Of a stretch of DNA of 60,192 nucleotides, positions 54,905 to 60,192 are shown in pieces. Source of the stretch: Chloroflexaceae bacterium (GTDB lineage: Bacteria > Chloroflexota > Chloroflexia > Chloroflexales > Chloroflexaceae); assembly GCA_012034075.1 (NCBI GenBank), contig JAAURD010000004.1:1-60192 (forward strand), written 5' to 3'. Each line of letters starts with the position of its first letter. The first letter of the stretch is position 1. The translations under genes and the position numbers were made by a program. Below the pieces are notes generated by a model. That model had not been told where the DNA came from. It searched no databases and saw nothing but the letters and a program-made list of their open reading frames with translations.

Positions 54905-55915
54905 ATGCCGTCTCGACCAATGCTGATCCTGATACTACTTCTCACCGGTATGCTGATTGCCTGTGGCCGGCAGTCTCACACAACAGCAACCGATACTGCG
55001 CTCCCAATTACTCGTGGAGAAACCGCGGGTACCGCAACCGACGATACAACCACTAGTGTACCGACCGCACCAACACAAGCAGAGACCATAGGGGTTGATC
55101 CTTCGGATGCAGCAGAAACAAGCAACACGGCAATTGCCTCTGAAGAAGATCCACCAGATGCGGACGAATCCAGCGCCACCGCAACGGTGACAGACGAAGA
55201 TGCAACATCTACCCCAACCGCCGAAGATGACTCATCCGATCAAGCTATCGATCCTGATAGCCTGGTACGGTACAATCATCCCAGCGGGGTTTTTAGCATT
55301 CTCATTCCAGATAATTGGAGTGTCACACACCACAAATTGACCGATGTGTTAACGCCAGAAATGCAGGTAGGGCAACCAGATCTCGGTAATGGTCTCCTGA
55401 CCGTCTTCAATGCTCCCGACCGTTTCAGTGCGGTGAGTACGACGATCAACCCGATGCCCGAAGCAAGTACCCTGAGCGTTGAAGAGATTCAAGCACTGAT
55501 GAATAACGGGATTGAAGAGGCATTTGGTCGCGAAGAAGATTTGGAAATAACCAATCTGGGTGAACTCCCGGATGGGAGCGTGGGGTCTCGCTTTACCTTC
55601 AAAATCGCCGTGCTCGATTTTGCGATGACCGGTGTTGGTTTTGCTCAGATTGATGAACCGTACTTTAGCAGTCTCTGGGTGTTAGTTCCTAGCGATCTTG
55701 CGCTCGCTTCCGAAGAAGCGATTATGCTGATTGTCAATAGTTACCGTGTCGATTCGACGGTACCCCTCGATACATCAGACGAACAAGACCACGATGAGCG
55801 GACCACCACACCAGCTACCACACGGACAAGCACGAGCGACGATGCAGCTAAACCAGCAGAACCAGACAGCGAAGATAGTGAAGACAGTGAAACAGACCAG
55901 GAATCAGATGAGTAG
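54905..55915 (+). CDS. lipoprotein with acidic low-complexity regions
   Basis: 336 residues. Lipoprotein signal with lipobox L-I-A-C at Cys20. Residues of about 22-115 are a Thr/Ala/Asp/Glu-rich linker, likely a wall-spanning stalk. The folded domain, about 118-280, starts YNHPSGVFSILIPDNWSVTH and resembles the PsbP/DUF1795-like fold that begins with a 'GFSI..P.gW' strand; it has SVGSRFTFKIAVLDFAMTGV near its end. The C-terminal 50 residues are again acidic (DSEDSEDSETDQESDE). The function is unknown. AGGGGAT precedes the ATG. Followed by the glycogen synthase gene after about 80 bp. Confidence 0.75.
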   Translation: MPSRPMLILILLLTGMLIACGRQSHTTATDTALPITRGETAGTATDDTTTSVPTAPTQAETIGVDPSDAAETSNTAIASEEDPPDADESSATATVTDEDATSTPTAEDDSSDQAIDPDSLVRYNHPSGVFSILIPDNWSVTHHKLTDVLTPEMQVGQPDLGNGLLTVFNAPDRFSAVSTTINPMPEASTLSVEEIQALMNNGIEEAFGREEDLEITNLGELPDGSVGSRFTFKIAVLDFAMTGVGFAQIDEPYFSSLWVLVPSDLALASEEAIMLIVNSYRVDSTVPLDTSDEQDHDERTTTPATTRTSTSDDAAKPAEPDSEDSEDSETDQESDE

Positions 55916-55993
55916 CCAGTGGCACTTGCCTGCACAACGTGAAACACGCCCGGCAGTTCTTTGTGTTGAAAAAGGGTTATCACAGGAGGGATC

Positions 55994-57205
55994 ATGCGAG
56001 AGATTAACCAGGTGGCATTATTTACCAATGAGTATCCACCCAATGTCTATGGCGGTGCAGGCGTTCACGTAGAGTATCTTAGTCGCGAACTGTCTCGTCT
56101 GGTACCCGTCGAAGTGCGTTGTTTTGGAGAACAATCGATTCAAGCAGACAATCTGTCTGTACAAGGCTATCTTCCATGGGAAGATCTACGCCACAATACT
56201 GACCCACGATTTGTGAGTGCGCTTGGTGCGTTCTCTCGCAGTCTGGCGATGGCTAAAGATACGTTGCACGCTGATGTGGTGCATTGCCATACCTGGTACA
56301 CCGATATGGCTGCTTTTCTCGCCAGCAAACTGTGGGAAGTGCCATTTGTCCTGACAACCCATTCACTTGAGCCGCTTCGCCCATGGAAGGTTGAGCAACT
56401 CGGTGCCGGCTACCATCTCAGTTGCTGGATGGAAAAGACCGCCATTGAACATGCAGATGCCGTCATTGCCGTCTCACAGAAGACCCGAAACGATATTTTG
56501 CGTCTGTTTGATGTATCTCCTGAACGGGTCCATGTCATTCATAATGGGATTGATCTGGATGAATACCAGAAAACCGACGCAACCGATGCACTTGAACGGT
56601 ACCATGTTGATCTGAATCGGCCCTACGTGCTCTTTGTTGGACGTATTACGCGTCAGAAAGGGATTATCCATCTGGTCAATGCCATTCCCTACATTGATCC
56701 TTCATTGCAGGTGGTGCTCTGTGCTGGCGCTCCTGACACGGAGGAGATTCGGCGCGAGATGACCGAAGGGGTGGCCCGTGCCGGCAACCAGCGCCAGGGT
56801 ATTGTCTGGATTCAAGAAATGTTACCGCGTGAGGATATCATCCAGTTTTACTCGCATGCGGCGGTCTTTTGTTGTCCGTCGGTATATGAGCCATTTGGTA
56901 TTATTAACCTGGAAGCAATGGCCTGTGAGACGGCGGTTGTAGCTTCAGCCATTGGAGGCATCCCCGAAGTGGTCGTGCCTGAAGAGACCGGTTTGCTGGT
57001 CGATTTGCCCTTGCAAGCGCATACCTTTGATCCAGTCGATGCCGATCAATTTGCCCGTGATCTGGCCCATGCCATCAATACCATTGCCCTTGATCCATCC
57101 AGGCAGCAGACTTATGGTATCAATGGTCGCAAGCGTGCCAGAGATGCGTTTAGCTGGGCAGCCATAGCCCGCAAAACACTCGATCTCTATCAGTCTTTGG
57201 ATTAA
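55994..57205 (+). CDS. glycogen synthase, actinobacterial type (GT4)
   Basis: 403 residues. N-terminal NEYPPNVYGGAGVHVEYLSR (donor-phosphate loop), HCHTWYTDMAAFLASKLWEV, LTTHSLEPLRPWKVEQLGAG, then the C-terminal domain with FVGRITRQKGIIHLVNAI and PSVYEPFGIINLEAMACETA (E-x7-E). The sequence style is that of the Corynebacterium GlgA/Mycobacterium GlgM group, which builds alpha-glucans from ADP-glucose or makes maltose-1-phosphate. Which of the two cannot be decided, so no symbol is given. GGAGG lies before the ATG. No other glycogen genes are in the window. Confidence 0.85.
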   Translation: MREINQVALFTNEYPPNVYGGAGVHVEYLSRELSRLVPVEVRCFGEQSIQADNLSVQGYLPWEDLRHNTDPRFVSALGAFSRSLAMAKDTLHADVVHCHTWYTDMAAFLASKLWEVPFVLTTHSLEPLRPWKVEQLGAGYHLSCWMEKTAIEHADAVIAVSQKTRNDILRLFDVSPERVHVIHNGIDLDEYQKTDATDALERYHVDLNRPYVLFVGRITRQKGIIHLVNAIPYIDPSLQVVLCAGAPDTEEIRREMTEGVARAGNQRQGIVWIQEMLPREDIIQFYSHAAVFCCPSVYEPFGIINLEAMACETAVVASAIGGIPEVVVPEETGLLVDLPLQAHTFDPVDADQFARDLAHAINTIALDPSRQQTYGINGRKRARDAFSWAAIARKTLDLYQSLD

Positions 57206-57237
57206 CACGTATCAGCAAGCTATCAGCCAGTGGACTC

Positions 57238-57265
57238 TTGCAATCTAGGCTATCCATGATACAAT
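57238..57265 (+). promoter_or_regulatory. promoter TTGCAA-16-TACAAT (extended -10)
   Basis: TTGCAA at 57238-57243, 16 bp, TACAAT at 57260-57265 preceded by TGA. It drives the penicillin-binding protein gene, with a leader of about 165 nt. Confidence 0.6.
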
Positions 57266-57436
57266 CACGCCACAACATATGCTCATGTTTGCAGTTCATT
57301 GAGGGGGTGGGCAGCGAATATTCTTCTGATATCTCCTCAAATGTATAGTGCAAAGCAATAGGGTCGATGTCAGTCATGGTGCTGACACGCCTGTGCAGCA
57401 ATAACAACGAGATGAAGGAAAAGGCAGGATAGGACT

Positions 57437-60192
57437 ATGCCAAGAGATCGTCATTTCCGCAAAACCTATGCTGGTCGCCTGGTACCGCGACGCCCGATGT
57501 ATCCACGTATGATGCGTCACAACCAGACTGATACACATACCAGACACAATATACCTATCACCGTACTGGTGGTAGTATTGGCGATAACCACTGCATCAAT
57601 CGCTTTTACCGGTTTTTCATCATGGGCGCGGTCAATGCCCATGCACAGATTGCGGCATCGCTCAAACCACGACTTGACGAATTGCAAAATCGTCAGGTCT
57701 TTCAAACATCACGTATTTTCGACCGCAACGGCACGTTACTCTACGAGTTTTTTGATGCGGGCCGCCGCACCAAAGTGCCACTCGATGAGATATCACCACT
57801 GGTTATCAGCGCCACCGTCGCAATTGAAGATAAATCCTTCTTTCGCAATACTGGTGTCGATTACGAAGGCATTTTTCGTGCCATCTATCAAAATATGCGT
57901 GCTGGCGGCGAAACCAGCGGTGCATCAACCATTACCCAACAGGTAGTCAAAAATATTGTGTTAACCGAAGAAGAGCGCGAGTACGAAAACCGGTATCAGC
58001 GTAAAGTCAAAGAGATCATCTTGGCCCAGGAACTGAATCAGCGCTTTTCCAAAGAACAAATCCTCGAACTCTATCTCAACGAGATCTACTATGGCAACCT
58101 GTCCTACGGCATCGAAGCTGCCAGTGATTCCTATTTTGATATTCGCGCACGTGATCTCAATCTGGCGCAGGCAGCATTGCTGGCCGGGTTACCGCAGCTT
58201 CCCAGTCAGTATGAACCGTTGAACTTTCTCCAGCAGGATGAGGCCGGTGGTTTTCTCCCCGGTTTAGGGCTGGAGGACGGATGGCTTGAGCCGGATTATG
58301 TATTACCCGAAGATATTGCCCCGCCCAAGTGGCGCCAAATTGCCGTTTTGCGCCAGATGGTGGATGAAGGGTTTGTCACCGAACAAGCAGCACGCCTTGC
58401 TATTGCCGAGGATATCCGTTTTACACCGCAGGAGGTTCCCCTGAATGCACCCCATTTTGTCTTCTACGTGCGCAAGCTGCTCGAAGAGAAATATGGCAAA
58501 CAGCTCGTCTCCAGCGGCGGGCTCGATATCTATACCACTCTGGATCTCAATCTCCAGCGCATGGTGCAGGAAAAAGCAGCCGAGCATATTCGCACGATTG
58601 AGGAACGGAACATCCACAATGCATCGGTTGTAGTGATGCAACCCAATACCGGCCAGATTCTCGCAATGGTGGGAAGCATCGACTTTAACGCGGTTGTACC
58701 AACGACAACGCCCGATCAGACTGGCAATGTCCTCGATGGACAGGTCAATGTCGCAATTCGTGAGCGTCAACCTGGCTCCGCTCTGAAACCCTTTACCTAT
58801 CTCGCTGCCATGGAGAAGGGCATGACCCCCGCGACCATCTTATGGGACGTGCCAACGGAGTTTACGGTCAGTAGCACCGAAAACTATGCACCCAAAAACT
58901 ACGATGAACGTTGGCATGGTCCTGTGCGGATCCGCGCGGCACTCGCCAACTCGCTCAACATGCCCGCAGTCAAAGCGCTGAAATTTGCCGGTTTGGAAGC
59001 GACCCTGGATATCCTGGACCGTGTGGGGATTAAGACTGGTTTAAAACGAGGTCCTGATCATTATGGTCTGGCACTGACGCTCGGTGGCGGCGAAGTGACC
59101 TTGCTTGAACTGACCACGGCCTATAACACACTCGCCAATCAGGGGCGTTATATTCCTGCCACACCGATCTTAAAGATTACCGATGGGAATGGACGAGTCC
59201 TCGAAAGCTATCAACCACAAGGTGAACAGGTCGTCGATTCGAGCCTGATATCGATTGTCACCAATATGATGAGTGACGACAAAGCCCGTGAGCCGGTTTG
59301 GGGATTAGACAGCAAACTCAAGCTCTCACAACCAGCAGCGGTCAAAACAGGTACCAGTAGTGACTGGCGCGATGCCTGGACGGTCGGGTTTACGCCCTAT
59401 GTGACGGTTGGCGTGTGGAGCGGCAATAACAACAATGAGCCGACGGACCGCGTTGAAAGTTTGCAGGGTGGCGGTATTATCTGGCACAACGTGATGGAAG
59501 AAATCTTCCGCTGGATTGATACCCGTTCCGAGTATCAGCAACTGTTTACCGAACCCTTTCCTAACGGTACAATGCCGACCGATTTTGTGATACCACCAGA
59601 AGTACAGCGAGTCACTATCTGTCCTCTACCGGGCAAATTTGGGAACTATGAAGAGGAACTCTTTACCGAATCAATGCTCAAACTTACTGGTGCGGATCAG
59701 GCAACACCGGTCGTAGACCCCAACAAACCGTCTGAACCGGCGAAAATCAAGATTCCCTGTGATGCCTACCGTAGATTTGATGTGGTACTCATACCTGGTT
59801 CGTCCTATTACTGCCTGCCCGCAAGTGGATATTCATACCCGCCATCATGGTTTACACAGGTGCATATATGGGATGTACCGCCACCCGATCCCAACGAAAA
59901 AATCGAGTATCAATGGGAAGGGGGCAGTGCCACACCCTATGCTGGTTATTTCCCGGTTTGCTCGTCATGGAATTACGGCTCATCGCAACCCGCACCGTGG
60001 CAAGCACCGCCATCAGTATGGCAACCAGATGATCAAGATGATAGTGAATCGGTACCCGATACGCTGCAACCCATAGGCCCATCGACTGATTCGGAACCAG
60101 CCGACCCGGCCCCGGCCCCAGCAGCACCAGAACCGGCCCCGCCAGCGCCGGCTCAACCGGCCCCGCCAGCGCCGGCTCAACCGGCCCGCCAG
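57437..60192 (+). CDS. class A penicillin-binding protein, partial, one clear frameshift
   Basis: Bifunctional peptidoglycan synthase running off the window. Cytoplasmic basic N-terminus, one span (ITVLVVVLAITTASIAFTGF), a GT51 domain (ATVAIEDKSFFRNTGVDYEG with Asn for the usual His; GASTITQQVVKN; KEIILAQELNQRFSKEQIL, then ELYLNEIYYG) and a transpeptidase domain with SALKPF (SxxK), LANSLNMP (SxN) and KTGTSSDWRDAW. The tail is Tyr/Trp/Pro-rich and ends in PAPPAPAQ repeats. At 57613-57617 there are five T where six give GFFIMGAVNAHAQIAASLK, so the first codons and the rest are in different frames. This is judged a sequence error. Confidence 0.88.
60133..60192 (+). repeat. 24 bp tandem repeat encoding PAPPAPAQ
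   Basis: Two full identical units (60133-60156, 60157-60180) and the start of a third that is cut by the window end. The third unit has CCC at 60185-60187 where the others have CCCC, which would shift the frame. Confidence 0.75.

Noticed and set aside
60133-60192. Repeat array that might suggest CRISPR
   Set aside because: The units are contiguous, in frame and encode PAPPAPAQ in a PBP tail; there are no spacers.

Overview
The window looks like a chromosomal segment of a Chloroflexota bacterium, probably class Chloroflexia. This is inferred from protein character, not from a search. The pointers are: glycine decarboxylase split into gcvPA and gcvPB; separate small and large methylmalonyl-CoA mutase subunits followed by a MeaB GTPase; two long CpXC proteins; a PBP-fold protein with repeated ...QWFER... 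modules; an actinobacterial-type glycogen synthase; a ProS of the archaeal/eukaryotic type; and RpoC with a long charged helical insertion. No tRNA, rRNA, CRISPR array or intact insertion sequence was recognised. Codon use is fairly even and most genes are housekeeping.

Layout. 0-5.8 kb: membrane glycosyltransferase, a Pmp3/YqaE peptide, a DUF218 protein, two paralogous small membrane proteins, a DUF92 protein and an SRPBCC protein with a rich upstream region. 6-10.5 kb (minus): rplS, a methyltransferase, an EgtD-like methyltransferase and a P-type ATPase with an unusual transmembrane motif. 11-14 kb (plus): AI-2E family permease, YihY/BrkB protein and a coiled-coil membrane protein. 14.5-21.4 kb (plus): a CpXC protein, then gcvT-gcvH-gcvPA, a pentapeptide-repeat protein, gcvPB and a PCu(A)C copper chaperone. 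21.4-24.7 kb: GT4 glycosyltransferase, two Wzz-type proteins and a CpsD-type kinase (exopolysaccharide). 24.8-28 kb: an unknown protein, an orphan ParA with a zinc-ribbon tail and a TrkA-C membrane protein. 29-34.6 kb: mutA-mutB-meaB. 34.6-41 kb: tgt, a sugar-ketoisomerase-like cupin, a beta-lactamase-fold protein, a GT9 glycosyltransferase and a second CpXC protein. 41-50 kb (minus): rpoB-rpoC. 50-54.5 kb: a SpoU methyltransferase facing a proS-rsbR-FAD oxidoreductase group. 54.9-60.2 kb: a lipoprotein, glycogen synthase and a class A penicillin-binding protein that runs off the window.

Sequence quality. At least five conserved genes (the 9.4-10.1 kb methyltransferase, gcvPB, the second CpXC gene, rpoB and the PBP) are each broken by one missing base, usually in a homopolymer. 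Because rpoB is among them, I read these as sequencing or assembly errors and annotate each as one gene.

Promoters with 16-18 bp spacing are frequent, as are extended -10 boxes (TGnTATACT, TGnTACAAT). Two genes have a -10 box exactly 6 nt from the ATG, suggesting leaderless mRNAs. No single obviously new system stands out. The best leads are the EgtD-like enzyme that lacks its histidine-binding pair next to an atypical P-type ATPase, the Cys-for-Ser PBP-fold protein, the gcv operon with inserted genes, the repeat-bearing promoter near 5.8-6.0 kb, and small dispersed palindromic elements.
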